Counted from the first letter of the stretch, positions 1 to 9,183 are shown. The stretch is DNA of 64,000 nucleotides from an uncultured Pelagibacteraceae bacterium (GCA_902530635.1 CACABC010000003.1:49185-113184); one strand, 5' to 3'. Numbers and translations: made by a program. Notes: generated by a model from the letters alone, not told the origin.

Positions 1-330
1 GAGTATGCAATTATTAAACTTTCCTCTGGCGAAACAAGGAAGGTTGCAAAAAATTGTAAAGCAACAATTGGGAGTGTTTCAAATCCTGATCAAAAAAATA
101 TAAAAATTGGTAAAGCTGGAAGAAATAGATGGAAAGGTAAAAGACCACAAACTAGAGGTGTAGCAATGAATCCGGTTGATCACCCTCATGGTGGAGGTGA
201 AGGTAAAACTGCAGGTGGAAGGAATCCTGTATCACCTTGGGGTCAATCAGCAAAAGGTTTAAAAACTAGAAAACCACAAAGAAGTGATAAATTTATAATT
301 TCAAGAAGAAAAAAAAGGAATGAAAAATAA
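1..330 (+). CDS. rplB: 50S ribosomal protein L2, C-terminal part (5' end outside window)
   Basis: The window opens inside a reading frame that runs from base 1 to TAA at 328-330 and gives the last 109 residues of ribosomal protein L2. The hallmark [14 protein letters not shown] loop, near the peptidyl-transferase centre in known ribosomes, is at 166-207, followed by the usual basic C-terminus. L2 is a primary 23S rRNA binder needed for subunit association. The final A of the stop is the first base of the rpsS start codon, so translation is probably coupled. The missing N-terminal part lies upstream of the window. Confidence 0.97.
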   Translation, partial: EYAIIKLSSGETRKVAKNCKATIGSVSNPDQKNIKIGKAGRNRWKGKRPQTRGVAMNPVDHPHGGGEGKTAGGRNPVSPWGQSAKGLKTRKPQRSDKFIISRRKKRNEK

Positions 331-719
331 TGACTAGAGGTGTTTGGAAAGGTCCCTTTGTTCACCCGAGTTTATTAAAAAAAGTTGATAAACTTAAAGA
401 TCAAACTATAAAAACTCCGATAAAAACATGGTCTAGAAATTCAACAATCATACCTGAGTTTGTTGGGCATAGTTTTTTAATTCATAACGGAAAAAGTTTT
501 ATTCCTATAACTATTTCTGAAGAAATGGTTGGACACAAATTAGGTGAATTTTCACCTACAAGAAAGTTTTCTGGGCACACACCTGCAGATAAAAAAGCAG
601 CTGCAGAAGGAACTTCTGAAGGTGGAGCACCTAAAGCAGCACCAGGAGCAGCTCCAAAAGCTGCACCAGGAGCAGCGCCAAAAGCAGCACCAGCAAACCC
701 AACTAAGGATAAAAAATGA
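330..719 (+). CDS. rpsS: 30S ribosomal protein S19 with Ala/Pro/Lys-rich C-terminal tail
   Basis: S19 binds 16S rRNA in the head of the small subunit with S13. Residues 1 to about 92 form an ordinary S19 core ([10 protein letters not shown] start, [22 protein letters not shown]). It normally ends near here, but this protein continues to 129 residues. The extra tail is Ala/Gly/Pro/Lys-rich and includes tandem copies of an eight-residue unit, PGAAPKAA. At DNA level this is a GC-rich, roughly 24-base repeat in a strongly AT-rich genome. The gene overlaps rplB by one base and rplV by four. The core call is secure; the tail's role is unknown. Confidence 0.97.
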   Translation: MTRGVWKGPFVHPSLLKKVDKLKDQTIKTPIKTWSRNSTIIPEFVGHSFLIHNGKSFIPITISEEMVGHKLGEFSPTRKFSGHTPADKKAAAEGTSEGGAPKAAPGAAPKAAPGAAPKAAPANPTKDKK

Positions 720-1093
720 GTGAAAAAATTAATTTAGTTAAAGCAATAAATAAAAATGTAAGAAGTGGGGCTAGAAAAGCAAACTTGGTACTCAATTTTA
801 TCAAAGGTAAAAAAGCAGATGTTGCAATCAGAGATTTGGAATTTACACGTAAAAAAGTTGCTCAAGATATTAAAAAAACTGTGAAATCAGCAGTTGCTAA
901 TGCAGAGAATAATTATCAGTATGATATTGACGATCTTTACATAAAAGAAGCTTATGTTGGTAAGTCTATTGTAATGAAAAGATTTAGACCTAGAGCAAAA
1001 GGAAGAGCATCACCGATTAAAAAACCTTATAGCAGGGTTACAATAATTTTAGGTGAAAAAAAAACTGATATTAAACAAGGAGTTAAAAAATAA
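716..1093 (+). CDS. rplV: 50S ribosomal protein L22
   Basis: L22 binds 23S rRNA and its beta-hairpin lines the peptide exit tunnel. The 125-residue product shows the [19 protein letters not shown] start and the tunnel-hairpin region [20 protein letters not shown] near residues 88-107. Its length is only slightly above the usual ~110 because of a short basic C-terminal tail. The start overlaps the rpsS stop by four bases (ATGA), and the stop shares one base with the rpsC start, so it is translationally coupled in the S10 operon. Confidence 0.97.
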   Translation: MSEKINLVKAINKNVRSGARKANLVLNFIKGKKADVAIRDLEFTRKKVAQDIKKTVKSAVANAENNYQYDIDDLYIKEAYVGKSIVMKRFRPRAKGRASPIKKPYSRVTIILGEKKTDIKQGVKK

Positions 1094-1779
1094 TGGGACA
1101 AAAAGTAAATCCCGTAGGTTTTAGACTTGGCGTAAACAGAGGATGGGATTCTGTTTGGTTTGCTAGAAAAGCTGACTATGGCAAGTTTTTAATTGAGGAT
1201 TATAAAATCAGGCAATTCATAAGAAAAAATATTCCTAATTCTGGAGTTTCAGAAGTCATTATAGAAAGATCGGGAAAAAAATGTTCCGTTTTTATTCATA
1301 CATCTAGACCAGGTTTCGTAATAGGAAAAAAAGGCTCTGATATAGAGAAAATTAAAGCAAAGTTATCTAAAATTACAGATAGTGAAGTTTCAGTAAATAT
1401 TAAAGAAATTAAAAAACCCGAGCTTAATGCATATCTAGTTGCTGAAAACATTTCACAGCAATTAGTAAAACGTATTGCATATAGACGAGCTATGAAAAGA
1501 GCAATGCAATCGGCAATGCGACTTGGTGCAAAAGGAATTAAAGTAACACTTAGTGGTAGATTAGCAGGAAATGAAATTGCAAGAAGCGAATGGTTAAGAG
1601 AAGGCAGTATACCTTTACACACATTAAGAGCTAATCTTGACTACGCTGAGTCTGAAGCACTAACTACTTATGGAATTATTGGCGTTAAAGTTTGGATATA
1701 TAAAGGTGAGATTTTTTTAAAAGACGTAAATAAACAAAAAATGGAGAGGACTAAAAATGCTTCAACCAACAAGAAGTAA
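1093..1779 (+). CDS. rpsC: 30S ribosomal protein S3
   Basis: S3 sits at the mRNA entry channel of the 30S head. The N-terminus [13 protein letters not shown] is canonical. A type-2 KH domain with the GxxG loop GKKG lies near residues 75-85, and the C-terminal domain contains [13 protein letters not shown]. Length is 228, close to the E. coli protein (233). The 3' end overlaps the start of rplP by 23 bases, which is long even for this operon. Confidence 0.97.
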   Translation: MGQKVNPVGFRLGVNRGWDSVWFARKADYGKFLIEDYKIRQFIRKNIPNSGVSEVIIERSGKKCSVFIHTSRPGFVIGKKGSDIEKIKAKLSKITDSEVSVNIKEIKKPELNAYLVAENISQQLVKRIAYRRAMKRAMQSAMRLGAKGIKVTLSGRLAGNEIARSEWLREGSIPLHTLRANLDYAESEALTTYGIIGVKVWIYKGEIFLKDVNKQKMERTKNASTNKK

Positions 1780-2167
1780 ATTTAGAAAGGCACACAAAGG
1801 CAGAATTCATGGAAATGCTACTAGAGCTAGCTCATTAAATTATGGTGAGTTTGGATTAAAAGCCATACAGCCAGAAAGAATTATTGGAAAACAAATAGAG
1901 GCGGCCAGAGTTGCTCTTACACGACACATGAAGAGAACAGGTAAAGTTTGGTCAAGAATTTTTCCAAATATTCCTGTTTCAAAAAAACCTACAGAAGTGA
2001 GAATGGGCAAAGGTAAGGGTTCACCCGAATACTGGGCTTGCAGAGTAAAACCAGGAAGAATTTTATTTGAAGTTGATGGAGTTTCAGAAATTGTTGCTAG
2101 AGAAGCTTTGTATAAGGCTTCAGCTAAATTACCAATAAAAACTAAATTTGTTAGAAGATTAAAATGA
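1757..2167 (+). CDS. rplP: 50S ribosomal protein L16
   Basis: L16 helps form the A-tRNA binding site on the 50S subunit. The 136-residue length equals that of E. coli L16, and the motifs [16 protein letters not shown] (start) and [18 protein letters not shown] are diagnostic. The canonical N-terminus fixes the start at 1757, inside the end of rpsC in another frame. The stop overlaps the rpmC start by four bases. Confidence 0.97.
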   Translation: MLQPTRSKFRKAHKGRIHGNATRASSLNYGEFGLKAIQPERIIGKQIEAARVALTRHMKRTGKVWSRIFPNIPVSKKPTEVRMGKGKGSPEYWACRVKPGRILFEVDGVSEIVAREALYKASAKLPIKTKFVRRLK

Positions 2168-2349
2168 AAAAAAAAGAAATAAAAAAATTAACGAAAGACC
2201 AATCTTTGAGAGAAATTCAAAAATTGAAGAAAGATCTATTTAATATGAGGTTTAAAAAAATAAATGGACAAATTCAAAATATGGCAGAATTTACATTAAT
2301 TAAAAGAAATATTGCTAGACTATATAACAATATACAAGGGAAGAAATGA
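2164..2349 (+). CDS. rpmC: 50S ribosomal protein L29
   Basis: Small two-helix protein of 61 residues that binds 23S rRNA near the tunnel exit, where nascent-chain factors dock in known ribosomes. The L29 pattern [16 protein letters not shown]...IKRNIARL is visible. It overlaps rplP and rpsQ by four bases on each side, in the standard spc-type order L16-L29-S17. Confidence 0.95.
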   Translation: MKKKEIKKLTKDQSLREIQKLKKDLFNMRFKKINGQIQNMAEFTLIKRNIARLYNNIQGKK

Positions 2350-2576
2350 CCAAAAGAATTTTAAAAGGAGAAGTAGTTAGCGACAAAGGTGACAAAACCA
2401 TAGTTGTAAAAGTTCAGAGAAAATTTAGACATCCTTTTTATGGTAAAATTATATCAAGATCTAAAAAATATCATGCACATGATGAAAAAAATAAATATAA
2501 AAAGGGAGATTTTGTTAAAATTATAGAGTCTAAACCTATATCTAAACTAAAATCTTGGCAGGTTATTGAAAAATGA
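2346..2576 (+). CDS. rpsQ: 30S ribosomal protein S17
   Basis: S17 is a primary 16S rRNA binder with an OB fold. The 76-residue product has the typical [20 protein letters not shown] start and the HAHDEKN segment. The length is normal for bacteria (E. coli 84). It is coupled to rpmC and rplN by four-base overlaps. Confidence 0.96.
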   Translation: MTKRILKGEVVSDKGDKTIVVKVQRKFRHPFYGKIISRSKKYHAHDEKNKYKKGDFVKIIESKPISKLKSWQVIEK

Positions 2577-2941
2577 TTCAAATACAAACAGAATTACAGG
2601 TAGCAGATAATACAGGAGCAAAAAGAGTTGAGTGTATAAAAGTTTTAGGTGGATCTAAAAGACGTTATGCTGGTGTAGGTGACTTAATAGTTGTGAGCGT
2701 AAAAGATGCTTTACCTAATGGAAAAGTTAAAAAAGGATCAGTACATAAAGCAGTGGTTGTTAGAACAAAAAAAGAAATTTTTCGTAAAGACGGTTCCAAA
2801 GTGCAATTTGATAGCAACTCAGTAGTTTTGACTGATGAAAAAGGAGAACCTATCGGAACAAGAATATTTGGACCTGTTACTAGAGAATTGAGAGCAAGAG
2901 GCCAAACAAAAATAATCTCGCTAGCACCGGAGGTTTTGTAA
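2573..2941 (+). CDS. rplN: 50S ribosomal protein L14
   Basis: L14 lies at the subunit interface and contacts h14 of 16S rRNA. The 122-residue length is close to the family norm, and the [18 protein letters not shown] start and the C-terminal GPVTRELR block are diagnostic. A GGAGG sequence at 2929-2933 within its last codons is nine bases before the rplX ATG and probably serves as that gene's ribosome binding site. Confidence 0.97.
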   Translation: MIQIQTELQVADNTGAKRVECIKVLGGSKRRYAGVGDLIVVSVKDALPNGKVKKGSVHKAVVVRTKKEIFRKDGSKVQFDSNSVVLTDEKGEPIGTRIFGPVTRELRARGQTKIISLAPEVL

Positions 2942-2942
2942 A

Positions 2943-3188
2943 ATGTTATTAAAAAAGGGTACAAAAGTTAAAGTTTGTGTTGGTAAAGACAAAGGTAAAA
3001 CAGGAGAAATAATTGAAATTGTAAGATCTAGACAATTAGCAAAAGTTAAAGATGTTAATATGCTTAAGAAACATAAAAAACCTACAAAGGAAAATAAAGG
3101 CGGAATAATCACATTAGAGGGATTTATACATCTTTCAAATTTAAAACATTTAGAAAACAACAAAGAAACGAAAAAAACGAAAAAATGA
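2943..3188 (+). CDS. rplX: 50S ribosomal protein L24, short form
   Basis: L24 is an assembly-initiator protein on 23S rRNA. A KOW motif (KGTKVKVCVGKDKGKTGEI) starts the protein, and the NMLKKHKKPTKEN and GGIITLEGFIHLSN blocks follow. The total is 81 residues compared with about 104 in E. coli. The C-terminal beta region is cut and replaced by a Lys/Glu/Asn-rich end. No frameshift is seen, because the rplE start overlaps the stop normally, so this is a shortened but intact protein. Confidence 0.94.
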   Translation: MLLKKGTKVKVCVGKDKGKTGEIIEIVRSRQLAKVKDVNMLKKHKKPTKENKGGIITLEGFIHLSNLKHLENNKETKKTKK

Positions 3189-3802
3189 TACCTAGATTAA
3201 AAGAAAGATATAAAAAAGAGATTATTCAAAATTTAATGAGTAAATTAAATTATAAAAATATCAATGCAGTTCCAAGAATTAAAAAAATTGTTTTAAATAT
3301 GGGACTTGGTCCAGACGGTTTAGATAAAAAAAAGATGGAAACCTGCGTTAAAGATATATCATCTATAGCTGGTCAACATCCTGTAATTACTAAATTTAAA
3401 AAATCGATATCTAACTTTAAGTCAAGAAAAGGTGCAAACGCAGGATTAAAAGTAACTTTGAGAAATGATAGAATGTACGAATTCCTTGATAGATTAGTTA
3501 ATATTGCACTACCGAGAATAAAAGATTTTCGTGGACTTAAAGATTCAGCATGCGATAAATTTGGAAATTTTACGTTCGGTATAAAAGAACATATTATTTT
3601 TCCAGAAATTAATTTTGATAAAGTTGATACTATACGGGGCATGGATATAACAATTGTTACAACAAGTAATTCAAAAGATAACACAATATATTTACTCAAA
3701 GAATTTAATTTTCCCATTATCAAAGATACAGAAAAAAGAAAAAAGAAAATTAAAAAAATAATCAAAACAGAAAATAAAGAAGAAACAAAGGAGAAAGCAT
3801 AA
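3185..3802 (+). CDS. rplE: 50S ribosomal protein L5 with lysine-rich tail
   Basis: L5 binds 5S rRNA in the central protuberance. The core from MIPRLKERYKKEI through the LLKEFNFPI block matches the ~179-residue family. Here it continues to 205 with a tail made mostly of Lys and Glu, in which nearly every residue after position 180 is charged. It overlaps rplX by four bases, and its stop is followed immediately by the rpsN ATG. A GGAG element near 3790 can serve rpsN. Confidence 0.97.
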   Translation: MIPRLKERYKKEIIQNLMSKLNYKNINAVPRIKKIVLNMGLGPDGLDKKKMETCVKDISSIAGQHPVITKFKKSISNFKSRKGANAGLKVTLRNDRMYEFLDRLVNIALPRIKDFRGLKDSACDKFGNFTFGIKEHIIFPEINFDKVDTIRGMDITIVTTSNSKDNTIYLLKEFNFPIIKDTEKRKKKIKKIIKTENKEETKEKA

Positions 3803-4108
3803 ATGGCTAAGACAAGTGCAATTCAAAGAAACTTAAAAAGAATAAGAATGTCAAAGAGATTTGCAAACAGAAGAAAAAAACTTAAGGCAATAGTAAATAA
3901 TAGAAAACTACCATTGAATGAAAGATTTGCAGCTCAGCTTAAACTTTCAAAAATGCCAAAAAATTCTGCAAAAACTAGAGTCAGAAATAGATGTGAAATT
4001 ACGGGTAGACCGCATGGAGTTTATAGAAAACTAAGAATTTCAAGAATAGCTTTAAGACAAATGGCATCTGCTGGAAAAATACCAGGGATGACGAAATCAA
4101 GTTGGTAA
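3803..4108 (+). CDS. rpsN: 30S ribosomal protein S14 (zinc-free form)
   Basis: The 101-residue product matches the long bacterial S14 (E. coli 101): MAKTSAIQRNLKR start, RNRCEITGRPHG and the FR/LRxSRIALRQMASAGKIPG end. The short zinc-ribbon form has two CxxC pairs; only a single Cys is visible here, so this is the zinc-independent type. The start is directly after the rplE stop. Confidence 0.97.
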   Translation: MAKTSAIQRNLKRIRMSKRFANRRKKLKAIVNNRKLPLNERFAAQLKLSKMPKNSAKTRVRNRCEITGRPHGVYRKLRISRIALRQMASAGKIPGMTKSSW

Positions 4109-4117
4109 AGGAGGAAT
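4107..4117 (+). promoter_or_regulatory. Strong Shine-Dalgarno for rpsH
   Basis: AAAGGAGG at 4107-4114 is a full anti-16S match, three bases before the rpsH ATG. Most genes here have weak or no visible Shine-Dalgarno, so this one stands out. The short spacer is unusual, although the GGAG core still lies at a workable distance. Confidence 0.6.
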
Positions 4118-4516
4118 ATGACTTTAGCTGATCCTATAGGGGATATGTTAACAAGAATAAGAAACGGTCAAATGAGATCGTTAAATAAAATAGAAATACC
4201 ATTTTCTAGTTTTAGATCAAAGATATTAGAAGTTTTAAAAAATGAAGGTTATATAATTAATTATAATGTAAAAGAAAATAAAAAGAAAATTAAATCAATC
4301 CTTGTTGATTTAAAATATTATGAAGGTCAACCAGTTATCAAAGAAATAAAAAGAATATCTAAACCAGGTAGAAGAGTATATTCAAGAGCAACAAGTATTC
4401 CAAAAGTTCTTAATGGCTTAGGCTTAGCAATTCTTTCCACTAGCAAAGGAGTAATGTCCGATGCAGATGCTACTAAAAATAATTTAGGTGGAGAAATAAT
4501 TTGTAGGATATTTTAA
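4118..4516 (+). CDS. rpsH: 30S ribosomal protein S8
   Basis: S8 binds 16S rRNA helix 21 and in E. coli also represses the spc operon. The MTLADPIGDMLTRIRNGQ start and the C-terminal STSKGVMSDADA motif are canonical; 132 residues is normal. The gene is preceded by the strongest ribosome binding site of this operon, and its final base is the first base of rplF. Confidence 0.97.
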   Translation: MTLADPIGDMLTRIRNGQMRSLNKIEIPFSSFRSKILEVLKNEGYIINYNVKENKKKIKSILVDLKYYEGQPVIKEIKRISKPGRRVYSRATSIPKVLNGLGLAILSTSKGVMSDADATKNNLGGEIICRIF

Positions 4517-5055
4517 TGTCTAAACTTGGAAAAAAATCAATTTTATTACCAAAGGAATCAACTATTAAAGTTGAGGGTGATTCTTTATTAGTTTCTGGAC
4601 CAAAAGGATCTCAAAAAATTTCATTTAATCAAAACATATTTTCATCCAAAATTAATGAAAAAAATGAATTTCAAATTTCACCTATTAAAAAGGATAAAAA
4701 TACATCTTTAATGTGGGGAACTTACAGAAGTTTAGTCAACAATGCCGTTGTAGGCGTAACCAAAGGCCATGAAAAAAATTTAGAATTGAGCGGTGTAGGC
4801 TTTAGAGCAAATTTAAAAGGAGATCAATTAGTTTTATTGCTTGGCTTTAGTCATGAAGTTAAATATTCAATACCTAAAGGAATTACTGTAAAAGTCGAAA
4901 AGCAAACAAAATTAAATATTGTAGGATCTGACAAAGAACTTGTATCAAAAGTTGCTGCTGACATTAAATCATTAAAACCAGTTGAACCTTATAAAGCTAA
5001 AGGCATCAAAGAAAAAAATCAATATGTAATCAGAAAAGAAGGAAAGAAGAAATAA
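4516..5055 (+). CDS. rplF: 50S ribosomal protein L6
   Basis: L6 lies near the GTPase-associated centre. Two L6 repeats are visible, and the end carries the signature [13 protein letters not shown] (canonical PPEPYKGKGI). Length 179 compared with 177 in E. coli. One base overlaps rpsH; two bases separate it from rplR. Confidence 0.97.
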   Translation: MSKLGKKSILLPKESTIKVEGDSLLVSGPKGSQKISFNQNIFSSKINEKNEFQISPIKKDKNTSLMWGTYRSLVNNAVVGVTKGHEKNLELSGVGFRANLKGDQLVLLLGFSHEVKYSIPKGITVKVEKQTKLNIVGSDKELVSKVAADIKSLKPVEPYKAKGIKEKNQYVIRKEGKKK

Positions 5056-5057
5056 AG

Positions 5058-5411
5058 ATGAAAAAAAATAATTCTAGAATTAAACGAACATTAAGAAATA
5101 GAGACAAATTAAAAAGGGTAAATGTAGACAGGTATAGGATAACTATATTTAAATCTTTGAAAAATATTTCTGCTCAAATTATTGATGACAAAATAAATAA
5201 AACAATTGTTTCTGCATCATCAATGGAAAAAGATCTTAAAAAAGATAAAAAAAACAAAACCGCTTTATCAGTGATGCTTGGCGAGATCTTAGCAAAAAGA
5301 GCTTCGGAAAAGAAAATTAATAAAGTTTATTTTGACAGAGGCGGTTACAGATATCATGGTAGAGTAAAAGCTTTTGCTGACTCTTTAAGAAAGAATGGAT
5401 TGAATTTATAA
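5058..5411 (+). CDS. rplR: 50S ribosomal protein L18
   Basis: L18 binds 5S rRNA with L5. Its 117 residues equal the E. coli length. The C-terminal block [20 protein letters not shown] is diagnostic, and the N-terminus is the usual basic arm. The final base overlaps the rpsE start. Confidence 0.97.
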   Translation: MKKNNSRIKRTLRNRDKLKRVNVDRYRITIFKSLKNISAQIIDDKINKTIVSASSMEKDLKKDKKNKTALSVMLGEILAKRASEKKINKVYFDRGGYRYHGRVKAFADSLRKNGLNL

Positions 5412-5923
5412 TGGAAAAGAGAACTGAAAAAAGTGAATATATTGAAAAATTAGTTGCTATCAATAGAATCACTAAAGTTGTTAAAGGAGGAAGAAGGTTT
5501 GGTTTTGCTGCTATAGTCGTAGCAGGCAACCAAAAGGGATCCGTTGGAATAGGCCAGGGTAAATCCAAACAAGTACCTGACGCAATTAAAAAAGCTACAG
5601 AAGTAGCAAAAAGAAATATGGTTAAAATTCCTCTTAAAGACGGAAGAACTTTACACCATGATATTTATGCTAAAAGCGGATCAGGGAAAATTCTTATGAG
5701 ATCTGCACCTACAGGAACAGGAATAATTGCAGGTGGAGCAACACGATCAGTTTGTGAGGTTCTAGGAATACAAGACATCGTGGCTAAGTCTTTAGGTTCT
5801 CCAAATCCACACAATGTTTTAAAAGCTGTACTGAAAGGGTTAAAGAATCAGAGTTCACCAAAAGTAATTTCAGCTATGAGGAATAAAAAAATTGCTGAAA
5901 TAATTAAAAAAAGAGAAAAATAA
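5411..5923 (+). CDS. rpsE: 30S ribosomal protein S5
   Basis: S5 helps maintain decoding fidelity and mRNA unwinding at the entry site. The dsRBD-like block VVKGGRRFGFAAIVVAGN and the C-terminal block SAPTGTGIIAGGATRSVCEV are canonical. Length 170 compared with 167 in E. coli. In most bacteria rpmD (L30) follows, but here rplO starts two bases after the stop. Confidence 0.97.
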   Translation: MEKRTEKSEYIEKLVAINRITKVVKGGRRFGFAAIVVAGNQKGSVGIGQGKSKQVPDAIKKATEVAKRNMVKIPLKDGRTLHHDIYAKSGSGKILMRSAPTGTGIIAGGATRSVCEVLGIQDIVAKSLGSPNPHNVLKAVLKGLKNQSSPKVISAMRNKKIAEIIKKREK

Positions 5924-5925
5924 AA

Positions 5926-6417
5926 ATGAAATTAAATACATTAATTAAAACAAATTTACAAAAAATGAGAGTCGGAAGAGGCATAGGTTCTGGAAAAGGA
6001 AAAACATCAGGTAGAGGTGTTAAAGGTCAAAAATCAAGATCAGGTGTGGCAATAAAAAGTTTTGAAGGTGGTCAAATGCCGCTTTACAGAAGACTACCTA
6101 AAAGAGGTTTTAAAAGTCAAAAAAATAAAGATACAGCTATAATAAATCTATCGGATATTGAAGCATTTTTAAAATCTAAAAGAATTAAAACCGAAGATGA
6201 AATTACAATAAAATACCTAATTGACAAAAAAATAATTCAAAAAAAATACGAAAAGCTTAAAGTGTTAGGGACGGGTGATATAAAAGGAAAATTGAAAGTA
6301 AAAACTGATTTTATATCATCTTCTGCTAAAGCAAAAATAGAAAAAGCGGGTGGTTCTGTTGTAGTTTTAAATAAAAAAGAAAATAAAACAAGAACAAACA
6401 AGACTAATATTAAATAA
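5926..6417 (+). CDS. rplO: 50S ribosomal protein L15
   Basis: L15 is a late-assembly 50S protein. The glycine-rich N-terminal arm (RGIGSGKGKTSGRGVKGQKSR) and FEGGQMPLYRRLPKRGF are diagnostic. It has 163 residues compared with about 144 in E. coli; the added end is Lys/Asn/Thr-rich. It sits directly between rpsE and secY, with rpmD absent from the slot. The stop is immediately followed by the secY start. Confidence 0.96.
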   Translation: MKLNTLIKTNLQKMRVGRGIGSGKGKTSGRGVKGQKSRSGVAIKSFEGGQMPLYRRLPKRGFKSQKNKDTAIINLSDIEAFLKSKRIKTEDEITIKYLIDKKIIQKKYEKLKVLGTGDIKGKLKVKTDFISSSAKAKIEKAGGSVVVLNKKENKTRTNKTNIK

Positions 6418-7719
6418 ATGGCCAACGAAGGTTTAAAAGAAAATGCATTATCTCACTCTGTTGATTTAAGAAACAGAATATTTTTTACCATTTTCATTTT
6501 ATGCATTTACAGACTTGGAACGTATGTTCCAATTGCAGGTATAGATCCAGTAGCTTTACAGCAAATTATGTCATCAAGCCAAAAAGGACTTCTTGGAATG
6601 TTTAATGTCTTTTCAGGTGGTGCAGTTCAAAGGATGGCAATTTTTGCCTTGGGTATTATGCCTTATATTTCTGCTTCGATAATAGTTCAATTATTAACAG
6701 GAGTTTCTGATTATTTTAAAAATTTAAAAGATCAAGGAGAAATAGGAAGAAAAAAAATTACACAAATTACACGATATGGAACAGTAATGATTGCAGCCTT
6801 GCAAGGATACGGTGTATCAGTAGGTTTAGAAAATGCTGGCGGTTTAGTAATTTCACCAGGAGTCTATTTTAAATTAATGACAACAATCTCTCTAGTAGCT
6901 GGAACTACATTTTTGATGTGGCTTGGTGAACAAATTACATCAAGAGGAATAGGAAATGGTATTTCACTTATTATTTTTTCTGGTATAGTTGCAGAAATAC
7001 CTAGAGCATTAGCATCAACATTTGAACTAGGTAGAACTGGTGCCTTATCACCAGTTATGATTATTTCAATTTTTATTTTAATTATTGTTACAGTACTTTT
7101 TATAGTTTTTATGGAAAGAGCGATGAGAAAAATTCTGATCAACTATCCAAAAAGACAAATGGGTAATAAAATTTATGGTGGTGAGTCATCACACTTGCCA
7201 TTAAAAATAAATACCGCTGGAGTAATACCGGCAATTTTTGCTTCGGCTTTACTATTACTTCCTATAACATTTTCAAATTTTGGAATGGCAGATTCTGAAA
7301 CTTTTATAAATTTTTCGTCTCTATTTTCTCAAGGTAAACCTTTGTATATGTTGCTGTATGCCTTTGGTATAATATTTTTCGCATTTTTTTATACTTCAAT
7401 TGTTTTTAATCCTAAAGAGACCGCTGAAAATTTAAGAAAATATGGAGGCTATGTTCCTGGTATAAGGCCAGGTGAAAGAACAGCTGATTATATTGAAAGT
7501 ATTTTGACTAAACTAACAACTATAGGTGCTTGTTATTTAACACTAGTTTGTTTGATGCCTGAATTTTTAATTTCTAAGTATCCTATACCTTTTTATTTAG
7601 GCGGAACTTCTCTTTTAATTGTTGTTGTTGTAGCTATGGATACAGTTACACAAGTACAAACTCGTTTGATGAGCTCTCAATATGAGTCATTAATTAAAAA
7701 AGCAAAGTTTAATAGATAA
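6418..7719 (+). CDS. secY: Protein translocase subunit SecY
   Basis: Central channel of the Sec translocon in the inner membrane. The 433-residue protein has about ten hydrophobic segments. Family blocks include RLGTYVPIAGID near residue 36, the plug-region GMFNVFSGGA, and the cytoplasmic loop block KYGGYVPGIRPGERT. Length matches E. coli (443). Its place after rplO is the conserved spc-operon position, coupling translocon supply to ribosome supply. Confidence 0.97.
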   Translation: MANEGLKENALSHSVDLRNRIFFTIFILCIYRLGTYVPIAGIDPVALQQIMSSSQKGLLGMFNVFSGGAVQRMAIFALGIMPYISASIIVQLLTGVSDYFKNLKDQGEIGRKKITQITRYGTVMIAALQGYGVSVGLENAGGLVISPGVYFKLMTTISLVAGTTFLMWLGEQITSRGIGNGISLIIFSGIVAEIPRALASTFELGRTGALSPVMIISIFILIIVTVLFIVFMERAMRKILINYPKRQMGNKIYGGESSHLPLKINTAGVIPAIFASALLLLPITFSNFGMADSETFINFSSLFSQGKPLYMLLYAFGIIFFAFFYTSIVFNPKETAENLRKYGGYVPGIRPGERTADYIESILTKLTTIGACYLTLVCLMPEFLISKYPIPFYLGGTSLLIVVVVAMDTVTQVQTRLMSSQYESLIKKAKFNR

Positions 7720-7723
7720 TTAT

Positions 7724-8296
7724 ATGAATTTAATAATATTTGGCCCACCAGGTGCTGGTAAAGGGACCCAATCTAAATATATTGCAAATAAATATAATTT
7801 ATATCAATTATCTACTGGCGAGCTTTTACGTAATGAAATTAAAAACAAAACAGAATTAGGATCAAAAATTTCTTCAATTATTAATTCAGGTGAGCTTGTT
7901 TCAGATGAAATTGTTAGCAATTTAATTGAAAAATTTATTTCAAACAATAATTATAAAAATAAAATCATATTTGATGGGTATCCTAGAACTTTATCTCAAG
8001 CTAAGAATTTAGATAATTTATTAAATAAGTATAAACAAAAAATAGATATTGTATTAAAACTCTCAGTCAACTTAGAAACTGTTAAAAAAAGAATTTTAGA
8101 AAGACAAACTCAAGAAAATAGGGCTGATGATAATGAGGAAATAGCAATCAAAAGATATAGAACTTATGAAAAATCCTCTGAACCAGTTATAAATTATTAT
8201 AAACAATCTAATTTACTCAAAGTTGTAAATGGTGAGGCAGGAATATCAGAAATTAATAGTGAAATTAGCAGCTTAATTGACACTATCAAGGGTTGA
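7724..8296 (+). CDS. adk: Adenylate kinase, short-lid form
   Basis: Interconverts ATP + AMP and 2 ADP in the cytoplasm. P-loop GPPGAGKGTQ is at residues 7-16, the AMP-binding DGYPRT block near 86, and an LID-region ERQTQENRADD segment near 126. Length 190 compared with 214 in E. coli. The long LID insertion is missing, as in the known short-type bacterial enzymes. The stop codon lies inside the predicted -35 box of the next operon. Confidence 0.95.
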   Translation: MNLIIFGPPGAGKGTQSKYIANKYNLYQLSTGELLRNEIKNKTELGSKISSIINSGELVSDEIVSNLIEKFISNNNYKNKIIFDGYPRTLSQAKNLDNLLNKYKQKIDIVLKLSVNLETVKKRILERQTQENRADDNEEIAIKRYRTYEKSSEPVINYYKQSNLLKVVNGEAGISEINSEISSLIDTIKG

Positions 8297-8320
8297 CATT
8301 AAATGATTACTCAATATAAA
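8293..8320 (+). promoter_or_regulatory. Predicted sigma-70 promoter for rpsM-rpsK-rpoA-rplQ
   Basis: TTGACA at 8293-8298 is a perfect -35 box; after a 16-base spacer, TATAAA at 8315-8320 is a near-consensus -10. The predicted transcript starts near 8327, leaving a leader of about 23 bases before rpsM. The -35 overlaps the adk stop. It is the only clear internal promoter I found in the ribosomal cluster, and it separates the secY-adk part from the alpha-operon part. Confidence 0.6.
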
Positions 8321-8349
8321 TACGCAGGAAACTTAAACAATCTTATAAT

Positions 8350-8733
8350 ATGGCTCGAATAGCAGGTGTTAATATCCCCATTGATAAAGTAGTTCACACA
8401 GCTCTAACTTACATTCACGGTATAGGAGATCATAATTCTAAAATTATTTGTCAAAAGTTAAACATTCCAACCAATAAAAGAGTGAATAAATTAACCGAAG
8501 ATGAAATTTTAAAAATAAGGGAATACATAGATCAAAATTATAAAGTTGAAGGTGATCTACGAAGAGAAGTATCAATGAATGTGAAAAGATTAGTAGATTT
8601 AGCTAGCTATAGAGGTTCAAGACATAAGAAAAAATTACCAGTAAGAGGACAAAGAACACATTCTAATGCGAGAACTAGAAAAGGTAAGGCTATAGCTATA
8701 GCAGGTAAAAAATTAACACCATTAAAAAAATAA
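8350..8733 (+). CDS. rpsM: 30S ribosomal protein S13
   Basis: S13 lies in the 30S head and contacts the P-site tRNA through its C-terminal tail. The [10 protein letters not shown] start and [14 protein letters not shown] block are canonical. Length 127 compared with 118 in E. coli. First gene of an alpha-type operon with its own predicted promoter; its stop is directly followed by rpsK. Confidence 0.97.
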   Translation: MARIAGVNIPIDKVVHTALTYIHGIGDHNSKIICQKLNIPTNKRVNKLTEDEILKIREYIDQNYKVEGDLRREVSMNVKRLVDLASYRGSRHKKKLPVRGQRTHSNARTRKGKAIAIAGKKLTPLKK

Positions 8734-9183
8734 ATGAATAAAAGTACAGAAAAAAATAAAGCTAAAGATAAAGATCAAAAGGTCGAAGAGAAAATTGTAA
8801 AAAAACCTATAAAGAAAAAATCAAAACAAAAAAAACTTATATCTACAGGTATCGCGTTTGTTAACTCAACATTTAATAACACTATAATTTCGATTGCTGA
8901 TGAACAGGGCAATGTGGTTGCATGGTCTTCAGCAGGTGCAAAAGGATTCAAGGGATCAAGAAAATCTACTCCATACGCAGCCCAAGTAGCAGCTGACGAT
9001 GCAGGAGGTAAAGCATATGATCAAGGTCTTAGAACTCTATCTGTTCAAGTTAAAGGACCAGGGTCAGGTAGAGAAACTGCATTAAGAGCATTGCAGTCTA
9101 GAGGTTTCAAAATTTTATCAATTAAAGATACAACACCATTTCCACATAATGGAGCAAGGCCACCAAAAAAAAGGAGAGTGTAA
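8734..9183 (+). CDS. rpsK: 30S ribosomal protein S11 with basic N-terminal extension
   Basis: S11 forms part of the 30S platform at the E-site. The core starts near residue 39 ([16 protein letters not shown]) and ends [19 protein letters not shown]. The preceding ~35 residues are almost all Lys, Glu, Asp and Asn, longer than the usual N-terminus (E. coli S11 has 129 residues; this has 149). The ATG directly follows the rpsM stop, and I see no better internal start, so the extension is probably real. Confidence 0.95.
   Translation: MNKSTEKNKAKDKDQKVEEKIVKKPIKKKSKQKKLISTGIAFVNSTFNNTIISIADEQGNVVAWSSAGAKGFKGSRKSTPYAAQVAADDAGGKAYDQGLRTLSVQVKGPGSGRETALRALQSRGFKILSIKDTTPFPHNGARPPKKRRV

Noticed and set aside
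2943-3188. rplX as a frameshifted or broken gene because it is short
   Set aside because: The end is clean, charged and followed by a normal four-base overlap with rplE; no downstream L24 remnant appears in other frames.
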